From Ignavibacteriota bacterium (GTDB taxonomy: Bacteria > Bacteroidota > Ignavibacteria > Ignavibacteriales > Melioribacteraceae): DNA of 64,000 bases. Below the pieces are notes generated by a model. The model ran no database searches. It had not been told where the DNA came from and saw nothing but the letters and a program-made list of their open reading frames with translations. The stretch is taken from positions 29,867-93,866 of the forward strand of contig JABFGH010000018.1 of assembly GCA_013112585.1 (NCBI GenBank). The letters are read 5' to 3'. Position 1 is the stretch's first letter. Every line of letters begins with the position of its first letter. This document shows positions 36,609 through 45,893 of this stretch, one piece after another. The translations under genes were made by a program, and so were the position numbers.

Positions 36609-37967
36609 ATGGATTTTTTAGATAAGTTAGTAATTCCGCAATCGATGGAGCATATCCAACTGCTCAAAACAATGCTGATAGTAACCTACATAATTCTGCT
36701 GCCTTATTTAGGAGTTCTTTTTGGTACTGTACTATTTTCAGTAATGTATAACAGTAAAGGACGCAGACTAAACAATCCAGTTTATATCAAATTTTCAAAA
36801 AATTTAATCGATGTACTTACGCAAAATAAATCAATGGCATTTGGATTAGGTGCAGTGCCAATGTTATCGGCAATATTTTGTTACGCTCAATTGCTTCATC
36901 AATCGAATGTCGGCGTAACTGAAAATATGATTTTTGCGCTGATCCTATTTCTTGCCGCAGTTATTGCAATTTATACTTATAAGTACAGCTTCCACTTAAA
37001 AGATGTACTTAAGCTTGTTGAACATAACAGTAAAGCCTCTAATATTACTGATGAAAAAGTTGTTAATGATTTTAAAGCTTATCAAAACCGTACTAATAAA
37101 ATGTTATTGAAATCAGGTACTTACGGGTTGGTACTTCTTGCTTTAAGTCTTTACATTTTTGTCGGCTCAATGCAGTTAGCTAATGATTCCAGCAGATGGG
37201 GTGAGGGAATTTCAATTGTCAGTATTTTATTTTCATCTTCAACATTCATCTATTTTCTCTTTTATATTTCAGCATCATTTGTTCTCACCTCACTTTGTGT
37301 AATCTATTTATTCTTTAAGCATGAAAATGACAGTGTTGAACAAGATGCCGAATACAGCTCATTCGTAAAAAACTTTTCACTTAAAACAGCATTAATTTTT
37401 ACTGGAATACAATTTATTTTAGTTGCCGTAAGCTTATTCACTTTACCTGATATATCATTATCATATTCAGTATTTGGTTATACATTAATTTCTTTATCTC
37501 TGCTGTTAGTAATAATAAACCTGGTTTATTTTATGATCAAAGAATCAAGTTTGAGATTTAGAAATTCGGCTCTATTCCTTTTTCTAATATTTTTTGTGTT
37601 TATAATTATAAAAGATCAATATGCATTTGAAACATCATCACAGATACAATTTAAAGAACTTGCGGAAAATTATACTGTGTATGAAGAAGATTTAAAAAAG
37701 GAATTCGGTACATTTACAGAATCGATTAGCGGTGCGGATATTTATAACGGTAGGTGTATCGCTTGTCATCAATATGATAAAAAAGTCGTCGGACCGCCTT
37801 ACAACAGCGTTTTACCAAAGTATGAAGGCGACCTTGAGGCACTATCAAGCTACATACTTAATCCGGTTAAAGTGAACCCGGAATACCCTGCAATGCCTAA
37901 CCAGGGATTAAAACCAAATGAGGCAAAGGCTGTAGCTGAATATTTGATGAATACTTATAAGCAGTAA
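36609..37967 (+). CDS. Polytopic membrane protein with C-terminal cytochrome c domain
   Basis: The 452-residue protein is the last gene of the respiratory operon. Residues ~15-345 hold about nine or ten hydrophobic helices (for example TMLIVTYIILLPYLGVLFG, MIFALILFLAAVIAIYTY and LFLFLIFFVFIIIK). The C-terminal ~85 residues are a cytochrome c domain with one haem site (CIACHQ), KVVGPPYNSVLPKY and the Met region EYPAMPNQGLKPNEA. The helical region has some feel of a cytochrome-bd subunit I or a related oxidoreductase anchor, but I do not recognise it. Position suggests it works with the complex III-oxidase chain. A terminator follows. Confidence 0.8.
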   Translation: MDFLDKLVIPQSMEHIQLLKTMLIVTYIILLPYLGVLFGTVLFSVMYNSKGRRLNNPVYIKFSKNLIDVLTQNKSMAFGLGAVPMLSAIFCYAQLLHQSNVGVTENMIFALILFLAAVIAIYTYKYSFHLKDVLKLVEHNSKASNITDEKVVNDFKAYQNRTNKMLLKSGTYGLVLLALSLYIFVGSMQLANDSSRWGEGISIVSILFSSSTFIYFLFYISASFVLTSLCVIYLFFKHENDSVEQDAEYSSFVKNFSLKTALIFTGIQFILVAVSLFTLPDISLSYSVFGYTLISLSLLLVIINLVYFMIKESSLRFRNSALFLFLIFFVFIIIKDQYAFETSSQIQFKELAENYTVYEEDLKKEFGTFTESISGADIYNGRCIACHQYDKKVVGPPYNSVLPKYEGDLEALSSYILNPVKVNPEYPAMPNQGLKPNEAKAVAEYLMNTYKQ

Positions 37968-37988
37968 CTATTGAAAAATTTTGAAGAA

Positions 37989-38022
37989 GGGGATTGCGGA
38001 GTTTCTGTAATCTCCTTTTTTT
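37989..38022 (+). terminator. Terminator of the respiratory operon
   Basis: The stem GGGGATT (37989-37995) pairs with AATCTCC (38009-38015), including one G-U pair, and is followed by a run of seven T residues. It sits 22 bases after the last gene of the operon and before prmC. Confidence 0.65.
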
Positions 38023-38077
38023 GTTTAAATTTGCACTGATTATATAAATTAATAAAATTATCATATTTAAAATATCA

Positions 38078-38947
38078 ATGAACAACAAGACACTAAAAGT
38101 CCTTGAAGCACTACAACTCTCAACAGAGTTTTTGGAAAAGAAGGGGATAGAATCGGCGAGAACCAATGCTGAACTTTTACTTGCAGATATTTTGGGCTGC
38201 AGCCGTTTAGATCTATACCTTGCTTTTGAACGCCCGCTGAATGAGATCGAGAAAAGTAAGTATAGAGAATTTATTGCTCGCCGTTCTAAATTTGAACCGC
38301 TGCAGTACATTATTGGCAAGGTAGAATTTTACGGTTACAATTTTCTCGTTGATAAAAATGTGCTTATACCCCGACCTGAAACAGAATTGCTGGTTGAAAA
38401 AATTACGCAGATAGTTGATAAAAATGATCATCTAAATATCTTAGATATCGGTTCCGGCAGCGGTAATATTTCAATTGCCCTTGCAAAACAGATCGAGCAA
38501 TGTTCTGTAATTGGAATTGACATTTCTGAAGAAGCAGTTGCAGTTGCAAATAAAAATTGTGTACAGAATGAAATTGTAGATAAAGTGAAATTCCTAGTTC
38601 AAGATTTTTTCACAATAGAGAATGGTTTTATAAATCAAAAGTTTGATCTGATCGTTTCAAATCCTCCTTACGTAGCGGAAAAAGAATACACAACACTGCA
38701 GGAGGAAATTATAAACTATGAACCCAAAATTGCTGTCACTGATTTTTCGGATGGATTTAATTTTTATTCTGCAATAATTAAAAAATCAAACGGAATGCTG
38801 AACAGAGGCGGCTACCTATTTTTTGAAGCTGCACTTGGTCAGAGTGAAAAGATTGCCGCTTCGATGAAAGAATCAAATTTTATAAATGTTAATGTTATTC
38901 AAGACTATGCAAAGATTGATAGAATAATTTACGGACAGTTAAAATGA
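38078..38947 (+). CDS. prmC: Peptide chain release factor N5-glutamine methyltransferase
   Basis: PrmC methylates the GGQ glutamine of release factors with S-adenosylmethionine. The 289-residue protein has the N-terminal helical domain (RTNAELLLADILG) and FEPLQYIIGKVEFYG. The RPETELLVE loop, the SAM motif LDIGSGSGNISIALAK and the catalytic NPPY in IVSNPPYVAEKEY follow. All are intact. Its last four bases overlap dtd (ATGA), so they are co-translated. Confidence 0.96.
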   Translation: MNNKTLKVLEALQLSTEFLEKKGIESARTNAELLLADILGCSRLDLYLAFERPLNEIEKSKYREFIARRSKFEPLQYIIGKVEFYGYNFLVDKNVLIPRPETELLVEKITQIVDKNDHLNILDIGSGSGNISIALAKQIEQCSVIGIDISEEAVAVANKNCVQNEIVDKVKFLVQDFFTIENGFINQKFDLIVSNPPYVAEKEYTTLQEEIINYEPKIAVTDFSDGFNFYSAIIKKSNGMLNRGGYLFFEAALGQSEKIAASMKESNFINVNVIQDYAKIDRIIYGQLK

Positions 38948-39393
38948 AAGCAGTGGTTCAGCGTGTTTCAGAAGGGGGAGTTGATATTCCGTCGCATCAG
39001 CATAATCAAACTATTGGAATTGGATTAGTAATTCTGCTTGGGGTTACACACGATGACACGGTTGAGGAAGTAAATTTTGTGGCAGATAAATGCTGCAACT
39101 TGAGAATATTTGAAGATGAAAATGAGAAGATGAATCTTTCTCTAAAAGATGTTGATGGCGAGGTGTTGATAATTTCACAATTTACATTATACGGCGATGC
39201 ACGAAAAGGGAATAGACCAAGTTTTGTAAATGCCGCCCCACCTGGAAAGGCAAATGAGTTATATGAAAAATTTATCGAGAGAGTTAAAAAAAATATTGGC
39301 GGGGATAAAGTAAAAACCGGAATTTTCGGTGCGATGATGAATGTTAAAATATTAAATGATGGTCCCGTTACAATTTTGGTTGAATCGAAATAG
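38944..39393 (+). CDS. dtd: D-aminoacyl-tRNA deacylase
   Basis: This enzyme removes D-amino acids (and glycine from tRNA-Ala) mischarged on tRNA. The 149-residue protein begins MKAVVQRVSEGGVDI. It carries the SQFTLYGDARKGNRPSF motif with the active-site Thr and the C-terminal Gly-cisPro signature in NDGPVTIL. The length is exactly that of the family. It is translationally coupled to prmC. Confidence 0.96.
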   Translation: MKAVVQRVSEGGVDIPSHQHNQTIGIGLVILLGVTHDDTVEEVNFVADKCCNLRIFEDENEKMNLSLKDVDGEVLIISQFTLYGDARKGNRPSFVNAAPPGKANELYEKFIERVKKNIGGDKVKTGIFGAMMNVKILNDGPVTILVESK

Positions 39394-39470
39394 ACGATTG
39401 CATACGTTGCTAATATAACTTGTATTATATTATAGATTTTATGGCAAGCTTCGTGAGTTGTTTTTATTTG

Positions 39471-39595
39471 CACCGACATTTATGTCGGTGATAAAAATTA
39501 ACTAATGCAACACGGGGTTTTAACCCCAAATAAAAAATTATTTGGCTAAAGCCAGTTTATCAGTTTATACTAATTCTCCGGCATAAATGCCGGAG
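39471..39595. repeat. Cluster of four small palindromes (REP-like)
   Basis: Within 125 bases lie CACCGACATTTATGTCGGTG (39471-39490), GGGGTTTTAACCCC (39514-39527), TGGCTAAAGCCA (39542-39553) and CTCCGGCATAAATGCCGGAG (39576-39595). Each is a near-perfect hairpin, and no reading frame uses them. This is the style of REP-type elements mobilised by Y1 (RAYT) transposases in Bacteroidota, though no such gene is in the window. They fill the 258-base gap between dtd and the next gene. Confidence 0.75.
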
Positions 39596-39651
39596 TTAAT
39601 ATTCACTTTTTTATAAAAGTACTATTATAAGCAAGGAATGATAAAGTTTAA

Positions 39652-40554
39652 ATGCACTCAACATTAATGATATTTATAGACGGCGTTGGAATTGGTGAAA
39701 ACGACCCGAAGAAAAATCCATTCTTTAACGGCAGATTAAACTTTGCCAAAATTATTTTTGGTGCTTCTCCGCATTTGGGTGATCAGCATCTTCAATCCGA
39801 CAATAAATATTTATTTCCTGTTGATGCTTGCATGGGGGTTAAAGGTTTGCCTCAAAGCGGTACCGGACAAACATCAATCTTCTGCGGAGTGAATGCACCG
39901 AAAATAAACAAAGGGCATTTTGGTCCATATCCGCCAGCGGCATTAAAACAGACTCTGAAAGAAAAAAATATCTTCCGCGAATTTTTGAATAGAAATTTGA
40001 ATGTTGAATTTGTGAACGCATACCCGAAAATATTTTTTGATTATATAAATTCCGGCAGAAAAAGATTAAGTGCTACATCATTAAGCTGCTTGCTGAGCGG
40101 GGTAAAACTTAAAAACTCAACTGACTTGAGGCGTGGACAAGCGTTGAGTGCTGAAATTGATAACAGCAGATGGGTGAATAAATTAAATTATACTCACAAA
40201 ATTATTAAACCGGAAACAGCAGCAAACCGCTTATTTAAAATTGCTCAACGCAATCACTTTACACTCTTTGAATATTTTCTCACAGACCATATTGGTCACG
40301 GCAGAATTAAAGATGAGGCGGACGCAACGCTGAAGGTTCTGGATAAATTTTTGATTCATGTTTTAAGAAACATTCCCAAAAACATCTCTTTAATTATCTG
40401 TTCCGATCATGGCAACATCGAAGATATGTCGGTAAAAATGCATACCCGAAATCCGGCTTTAGGTATTACTGCCGGTTTGCATGCAGAAGAACTTTCACAA
40501 AAAATTAATTCACTTTATGATATCAAGAATTCAATATTAGGTTATTATTCGTGA
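39652..40554 (+). CDS. Alkaline-phosphatase-superfamily metalloenzyme (phosphomutase-like)
   Basis: The 300-residue protein keeps the metal ligands of the superfamily. These are IFIDGVGIGEND (Asp), GLPQSGTGQTSIFCG (the phosphoacceptor Ser/Thr loop), FLTDHIGHGRIKDEA (Asp/His), ICSDHGNIEDMS (Asp-His) and MHTRNPAL (His). This is the set of cofactor-independent phosphoglycerate mutase and phosphopentomutase, but the protein is shorter than both, and the inserted phosphatase-cap domain seems reduced. I cannot name its substrate. It overlaps comEC by four bases, although a functional link is not evident. Confidence 0.8.
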   Translation: MHSTLMIFIDGVGIGENDPKKNPFFNGRLNFAKIIFGASPHLGDQHLQSDNKYLFPVDACMGVKGLPQSGTGQTSIFCGVNAPKINKGHFGPYPPAALKQTLKEKNIFREFLNRNLNVEFVNAYPKIFFDYINSGRKRLSATSLSCLLSGVKLKNSTDLRRGQALSAEIDNSRWVNKLNYTHKIIKPETAANRLFKIAQRNHFTLFEYFLTDHIGHGRIKDEADATLKVLDKFLIHVLRNIPKNISLIICSDHGNIEDMSVKMHTRNPALGITAGLHAEELSQKINSLYDIKNSILGYYS

Positions 40555-42947
40555 ATAGATTTCCTGTTGTAAACTCAATAATAATATTCTGCTTCGGTAT
40601 TCTAGCAGAAAGTTATTTTAAGTTTATAACAGATAAAACAATATTTGTAATCGGTACTCTTCTTATAGTCTCGACAATTATTTTTCTCATTAAAAAATTT
40701 CCTTTCAAAATTAAAATTCTCAATCCGCTTATCTACACAATAATATTTTTAATGGGTGCACTCCATTTTGGTTTAGATAAAAATGATACTGTTAGTTATC
40801 CCTTTAATACAGCGAGACTAAAAAATGCAGCGGTTTTTGGAAAAGTAAAATCTGTTGAACTGCCTCAAAAAAATAAATTGAAATTTTTATTGTCGGTTGA
40901 TTCAATTCATACTCAAAAAGGAAAAATTAAGAGGAAGTTTAACTTGCTTTGCAATCTAAAGGAGTTAAGTAATAGAAAGCAGAATGCGATTCTCCAAAAG
41001 ATTAGGATAGGCAATTCAATTAAAATTAGCGGCAGTATTTACAAACCGCGCAACAGAAGAAATCCCGGTGAATTTAATTACGAGGAGTATTTAAATCGAA
41101 ATGATATTGCGGCGCTGCTTTCCTTCGGGAGGAAGGACAGCCTGAGTTTAATTGAGGAAGAACCAAATTTATATAATATAGTTGCCGATGCCCGTTTTGA
41201 GATCAATAGAATATTCAAAGAACTTAACAATGAAAAGGCATCTGGATTTTTAAAGGGAATACTATTAGCCGATAGAGGGGAAATTGATTTTAGTACAAGA
41301 GAAAAATTTGTAAATGCGGGTGTAGTGCATATACTTGCTGTCTCGGGACTTCATGTTGGATTTATTGTACTGATATTTATTGTTATCAGCAGCAGATTCA
41401 ATTTATATATTCGATCGGCAATAACAATTATCGGTTTACTGGCATTTTTAATTATCACTAATTCACCTGCATCTGTGGTGCGTGCAAGTATAATGGGTGT
41501 TACACTAATCATTACTTTTCTACTCAATAGAAAATTCAACAGTTATAATGCCTTAGCTATTGCTGCGTTAATAATTTTAATAATTGATCCAATGGAGTTA
41601 TTCAATCCCGGGTTCCAGCTTTCATTTTCGGCTGTGCTATCTATCGTAGCTATTTATCCAATTTTCAGCAGAGGCATTTATAAATTTGGAATTAAAAATC
41701 AGTGGATAAATAAATTATTACTTTTCTTTTCAGTATCTCTCGCTGCCCAAATAGGAACACTTCCATTCACAATTTTATACTTTAATAAATTATCAATAAT
41801 CGCTTTGTTTGCAAATTTAATTGTAATTCCCCTTGTTGCTATTATTGTATCAACAGGAATTGTTACGCTCATATTTTATCCTATTTCCAAATGGATTGCC
41901 GGAGTTTATGCTTACGCTAATGATGTCCTTGTATCCTGGCTTCATTATTTTGTAAACTTTGCAGGCGGCACCTCAATTTCCCACATTAATATTTTTCAGT
42001 TCAGCATTCTTGATGCATTAATATTCTACACCCTAATCATTTTGGGATTTTATTTGTATCGAAGTTTATTATCACCAAAAGCAAAAGTATTGTTCATTAT
42101 TCTCTTATCCTTAAACTTTGCCCTTTTAATTCAGCTCGATAATTCAAAACTTCTGCCCGATAATAAATTATCTATTATGGCAATTGACATTGGTCAAGGG
42201 GATGCGACACTGATTAAATTCCAAAATAATCAAACTGCGCTGGTTGATGCCGGCAATGCCACTAAAAGTTTTGATAATGGGGAAATGGTGATTTATCCTT
42301 TACTGCAGAGATTAGAAATTGACTCAATCGATTATGGATTTATAACTCATGTAGATGCAGATCATTACCGGGGATTTTTTTCACTCTTTAAAAAGGGAAT
42401 AATTAAAAAACTTTATAAGCCTGTATTGGATCGATCGCTTAACAAGGATTTACGGTTGGATAGTTTAATCCGCGCAGAAAAGATTCCGCTTAAGTATTAT
42501 CATAATGATATCATAAGTTTCGGCAATGTTAGACTTTATGTCCTGAATGATTCCACCTCGCTTAAGACAATGAATTTAAGCACCAATGATAAAAGCGGCA
42601 TATTTAAAATTGAATATGGTGAAACATCATTTTTACTAACCGGTGATGCCGGCTTTAAAATTGAAAAATACCTTGTTAATAAATTCAATAAATTTTTAAA
42701 TTCGGATGTTCTAAAAGTTGGGCATCACGGCAGCAAACATAGTACTAGCAAAGGATTCCTTGATGCTGTTAATCCTAAAATGAGTTTTATAAGTGCGGGA
42801 GTAATAAACAGATTCAATCATCCAACACCCGAGGTGATCTCTTTATTAGAGAGCAGGGATATTGAAATTCACAGAACGGACTTGAGCGGGGCAATTATTT
42901 ATCAATCTGATGGTGAGCAAATTGAATTTATTAATTGGAGAGAGTAA
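40551..42947 (+). CDS. comEC: ComEC/Rec2 DNA-uptake channel protein
   Basis: ComEC forms the inner-membrane channel for single-stranded DNA in natural transformation. The 798-residue protein has an N-terminal DUF4131 region with two helices and an OB-like domain (IRIGNSIKISGSIYKPRNRRNPGEFNYEEYL). The competence domain has VHILAVSGLHVGF and SVVRASIMG. A C-terminal metallo-beta-lactamase domain has AIDIGQGDATLI, THVDADHYRG (the HxHxDH-like metal motif), LLTGDAG and VGHHGSKHSTS. The full three-domain form is present, so it is likely functional. GTG start overlaps the upstream stop. Confidence 0.94.
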   Translation: MNRFPVVNSIIIFCFGILAESYFKFITDKTIFVIGTLLIVSTIIFLIKKFPFKIKILNPLIYTIIFLMGALHFGLDKNDTVSYPFNTARLKNAAVFGKVKSVELPQKNKLKFLLSVDSIHTQKGKIKRKFNLLCNLKELSNRKQNAILQKIRIGNSIKISGSIYKPRNRRNPGEFNYEEYLNRNDIAALLSFGRKDSLSLIEEEPNLYNIVADARFEINRIFKELNNEKASGFLKGILLADRGEIDFSTREKFVNAGVVHILAVSGLHVGFIVLIFIVISSRFNLYIRSAITIIGLLAFLIITNSPASVVRASIMGVTLIITFLLNRKFNSYNALAIAALIILIIDPMELFNPGFQLSFSAVLSIVAIYPIFSRGIYKFGIKNQWINKLLLFFSVSLAAQIGTLPFTILYFNKLSIIALFANLIVIPLVAIIVSTGIVTLIFYPISKWIAGVYAYANDVLVSWLHYFVNFAGGTSISHINIFQFSILDALIFYTLIILGFYLYRSLLSPKAKVLFIILLSLNFALLIQLDNSKLLPDNKLSIMAIDIGQGDATLIKFQNNQTALVDAGNATKSFDNGEMVIYPLLQRLEIDSIDYGFITHVDADHYRGFFSLFKKGIIKKLYKPVLDRSLNKDLRLDSLIRAEKIPLKYYHNDIISFGNVRLYVLNDSTSLKTMNLSTNDKSGIFKIEYGETSFLLTGDAGFKIEKYLVNKFNKFLNSDVLKVGHHGSKHSTSKGFLDAVNPKMSFISAGVINRFNHPTPEVISLLESRDIEIHRTDLSGAIIYQSDGEQIEFINWRE

Positions 42948-43001
42948 AAAATATTTTTTTAAAAAGGATATTCGAGTTATCTTAATTATCTAAATTTATA
43001 C

Positions 43002-44021
43002 ATGTTTAACATTCTCGAAAACATATCGTTAAAACCCCACAACACTTTTGCTGTTGAAGCATTCGCAAAAAGGTTTGTTGAAATTTCTTCTGCGGAACAA
43101 TTTAAAAATCTTTTGCAGAATGAAGATTTAAGGGGCGAAGAATTACTAATACTTGGCGGCGGCAGTAATATATTATTCACAGAAGATTTTAATGGATTAG
43201 TAATTAAGAACAGCATCGGCGGAATTTCAATAACAAAGGAAACCGATGCCTACGTTATTATTAGTGCCGGCGCAGGTGTTATTTGGGATGACCTTGTTGA
43301 TTTTTGTGTTACTAAAAATTTAGGCGGCATAGAAAACTTAAAACTTATTCCCGGTACTGTTGGTGCTGCCCCTATTCAAAATATAGGCGCATACGGTGCC
43401 GAACTTGTTGACGTCTTTGAATCTCTTACCGGTATCTTTATTCAAAATTTTGAAGAGAAAACCTTTATGAAAGATGAATGTAAGTTTGGCTATCGTTCAA
43501 GTGTTTTTAAAACTGATTTAAAGGGAAAGTTTTTTATCACTGAGGTTAGGTTAAAACTAAATAAAAAACCGAGAATAAATCTATCATACAAGGCATTAAA
43601 AGATTCAGTTGAAGAGGAAGGGATAGCTAACCCTACAATTAAAGATGTTAGCAGGCATGTTAAAAATATACGTGAATCAAAATTACCAAACCCATCGGAT
43701 ATAGGGAATGCAGGCAGTTTTTTTAAAAATGCAGAAGTACATAAATCGAAAGTTGATGAACTGATAAAAATTTACCCCGATTTGGTTTTTTATAAAGTTG
43801 ATAATGAGATTATGAAAATTCCTTCCGGATGGCTAATTGATAAATGCGGATTAAAAGGATTGCGGAAAGGTAATACAGGCACACACGATAAGCAGGCATT
43901 GGTAATTGTAAACTTAGGCGGCGCAACAGGAAAAGAAATTTATGAAATTGCTATGTTCGTTAAAGAAAAAGTAAAAAACGTTTTCGGAATTGAATTGATT
44001 CCTGAAGTAAATATTATTTAA
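43002..44021 (+). CDS. murB: UDP-N-acetylenolpyruvoylglucosamine reductase
   Basis: MurB reduces the enolpyruvyl group to make UDP-MurNAc, the second committed peptidoglycan step. The 339-residue FAD protein has LKPHNTFAVEAFA, LILGGGSNILF (FAD loop), LIPGTVGAAPIQNIGAYG and FGYRSSVFK. The catalytic Ser is in GNAGSFFKNAEV and the C-terminal Glu is in FGIELIPEVNII. This is type I MurB of normal length. It stands between comEC and an MFS gene. Confidence 0.96.
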   Translation: MFNILENISLKPHNTFAVEAFAKRFVEISSAEQFKNLLQNEDLRGEELLILGGGSNILFTEDFNGLVIKNSIGGISITKETDAYVIISAGAGVIWDDLVDFCVTKNLGGIENLKLIPGTVGAAPIQNIGAYGAELVDVFESLTGIFIQNFEEKTFMKDECKFGYRSSVFKTDLKGKFFITEVRLKLNKKPRINLSYKALKDSVEEEGIANPTIKDVSRHVKNIRESKLPNPSDIGNAGSFFKNAEVHKSKVDELIKIYPDLVFYKVDNEIMKIPSGWLIDKCGLKGLRKGNTGTHDKQALVIVNLGGATGKEIYEIAMFVKEKVKNVFGIELIPEVNII

Positions 44022-44040
44022 TAATTATTATTGGTGGCGT

Positions 44041-45804
44041 ATGAATGATTTAATAATTGTATTTGTCGGATTAGCGTTAATCTTATATATCTTTTTTGTA
44101 CTTGGCACTGCAAGAATTGCCGTTACCCGGAGCAAAAATGGAATCGGCTGGTTTTTGTTTTCATTAATTTTACCCCCAATCGCTTTCCTTGGAGCGCTTC
44201 GACTTCCCAAAGCTGATATTAAAAAGGAATCTGCTGATAATTCATTTTTCGAAAATATTGTGATGGATTTAACTCAGCCGTTTATTGATTTGGCTGGGAC
44301 TTCACAAGCATTATTAGGATTAAATATTTCCTACGTGCTTGAAGGGCTTACATATTTTGGAGTACTTGGATTATTGGCAATATACTTTAACGAGTATGTA
44401 GGACTCGATGATATTAGAGCCGGAAACATGCTTGGCATATTAACAGGCGGCATTACACTCGCCATGCTTTTCCTCGGCGCAACTGTCGATTGGATAGGTT
44501 TACGCAAAGCGCTGCTAATTGCATTGGTTCTTATGCTTGTTGGAAGGATCCTGATAACTATCGCTCCGGAAGTAGGAGTTTCAGGAATTTGGAATTCTGC
44601 ACACATATTTTCAATGCTGGGAATCCTTGGAATTGTATTAGGATATGGAATTTACCAACCGGCATGCTATGCAGGTGTTAAACAGCTTACCACTGAAAAA
44701 ACAGCTGCAATGGGCTACGCAATGCTTTATGCTCTAATGAACCTGGGCGGTTTTTTACCGGGAATTATTTCTCCTCCGGTTAGAAAATCATTTGGCATTA
44801 CCGGTGTGTTTTGGGTTTATGCCGTGCTTACAGTTGTTGGAATTGCTGTTGTATATTTTGTGATTAGTAAAAAAGCAATGAAGAAAGCTCAACAAGAACA
44901 AGAAGCATCGGAACCTGAATCATCAAATGTAAAATCAGATGAAGAAGAACAGGGCGGATTTAAATTATTACTTAATGTATTTTTGGATAAAGTTAAAAGT
45001 AACAGAACTCCCGCAATGAGTGCAGGAGTATTTTTAATTGCTGTACTTTTCTTAGCAATTGGTAAAGAATTTATTTTCACTTCTGCCGTTATGGAAATAA
45101 ATAATAGCGGTACCTGGTACAGTTATTTATTTAGTTTTAATTGGTTTTACTTGCTTGGTGTTTTTATGCTATGCGGTTTTATATTATTCATCACTGATCT
45201 CCGATTCTTTTATTTTGTTTTTATTTTGATCTTTGTTCAGACTTTGTTTGCACACAATTGGTTAACGCTTCCCATGTACACAAGTAGAGCATTTGAAGGT
45301 TTTGTCGGCGACAATTTTGAGTTTTTTGTTAATCTAAATCCAATTTTAATTTTTATACTTACACCAATGGTAACGGCACTTACATCAAAAAAAGATACTT
45401 ACAATATGATGATACTTGGAACGTTTGTTATGGCGGCGCCAACATTCATTTTAGTGCTTGGTCCTAATTTTAATACCCTGATTGCCTATTTAGTTTTAAT
45501 GACAATCGGCGAAGCAATGTGGCAGCCAAGATTTCTTCAATGGGTTGCGGAAATTGCACCGAAAGGGATGACAGGAGTTTATATGGGAATCGGACAGTTC
45601 CCATGGTTTCTTACAAAAGTAATTACAAGTCTATATTCCGGTTGGTTTTTAATGAACTATGTTCCTCAAGATACTCCGGTTTCAGAATTAAATTCTGAAA
45701 CAATGTGGTTCTTTTATGCCTTGATTGCAATGGTATCACCAATAGGTTTAGTATTAGCTAAAGGGTGGATGAAGAAAGGCTTTAAAACTAAGCACGAAGG
45801 ATAA
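44041..45804 (+). CDS. Major facilitator superfamily transporter
   Basis: The 587-residue protein has an N-terminal extra segment of two helices (LIIVFVGLALILYIFFVLG and WFLFSLILPPIAFLGAL). A 12-helix MFS core then begins with LEGLTYFGVLGLLAIYFNEYVG. The MFS loop motif follows as GATVDWIGLRKALLIA, and GYGIYQPACYAGVKQL is characteristic of peptide (POT)-like carriers. A charged central loop (residues ~280-310) separates the two halves. The substrate is unknown; peptide or drug export are both possible. A hairpin terminator lies between it and the convergent next gene. Confidence 0.82.
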   Translation: MNDLIIVFVGLALILYIFFVLGTARIAVTRSKNGIGWFLFSLILPPIAFLGALRLPKADIKKESADNSFFENIVMDLTQPFIDLAGTSQALLGLNISYVLEGLTYFGVLGLLAIYFNEYVGLDDIRAGNMLGILTGGITLAMLFLGATVDWIGLRKALLIALVLMLVGRILITIAPEVGVSGIWNSAHIFSMLGILGIVLGYGIYQPACYAGVKQLTTEKTAAMGYAMLYALMNLGGFLPGIISPPVRKSFGITGVFWVYAVLTVVGIAVVYFVISKKAMKKAQQEQEASEPESSNVKSDEEEQGGFKLLLNVFLDKVKSNRTPAMSAGVFLIAVLFLAIGKEFIFTSAVMEINNSGTWYSYLFSFNWFYLLGVFMLCGFILFITDLRFFYFVFILIFVQTLFAHNWLTLPMYTSRAFEGFVGDNFEFFVNLNPILIFILTPMVTALTSKKDTYNMMILGTFVMAAPTFILVLGPNFNTLIAYLVLMTIGEAMWQPRFLQWVAEIAPKGMTGVYMGIGQFPWFLTKVITSLYSGWFLMNYVPQDTPVSELNSETMWFFYALIAMVSPIGLVLAKGWMKKGFKTKHEG

Positions 45805-45844
45805 ACCAATTGGAAAAAGCAGTTTCAAAAATCAATATAAAACC

Positions 45845-45869
45845 CCCCTTCTCTTTGTTAGAGAAGGGG
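45845..45869. terminator. Hairpin between convergent genes
   Basis: CCCCTTCTCT (45845-45854) pairs perfectly with AGAGAAGGGG (45860-45869) across a TTGTT loop. The hairpin sits 41 bases after the MFS stop and 25 before the stop of the opposing gene, so it may end both. It lacks a strong T run on either side, so termination efficiency is uncertain. Confidence 0.5.
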
Positions 45870-45893
45870 CTGGGGGATGAGTTATTTTCCAAG

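Noticed and set aside
37897..38319. 140-codon minus-strand frame over the end of the respiratory operon and the start of prmC
   Set aside because: It crosses the terminator and overlaps two clear genes. No family features.
39006..39479. 157-codon minus-strand frame opposite dtd
   Set aside because: dtd is complete with catalytic motifs; this is its mirror frame.
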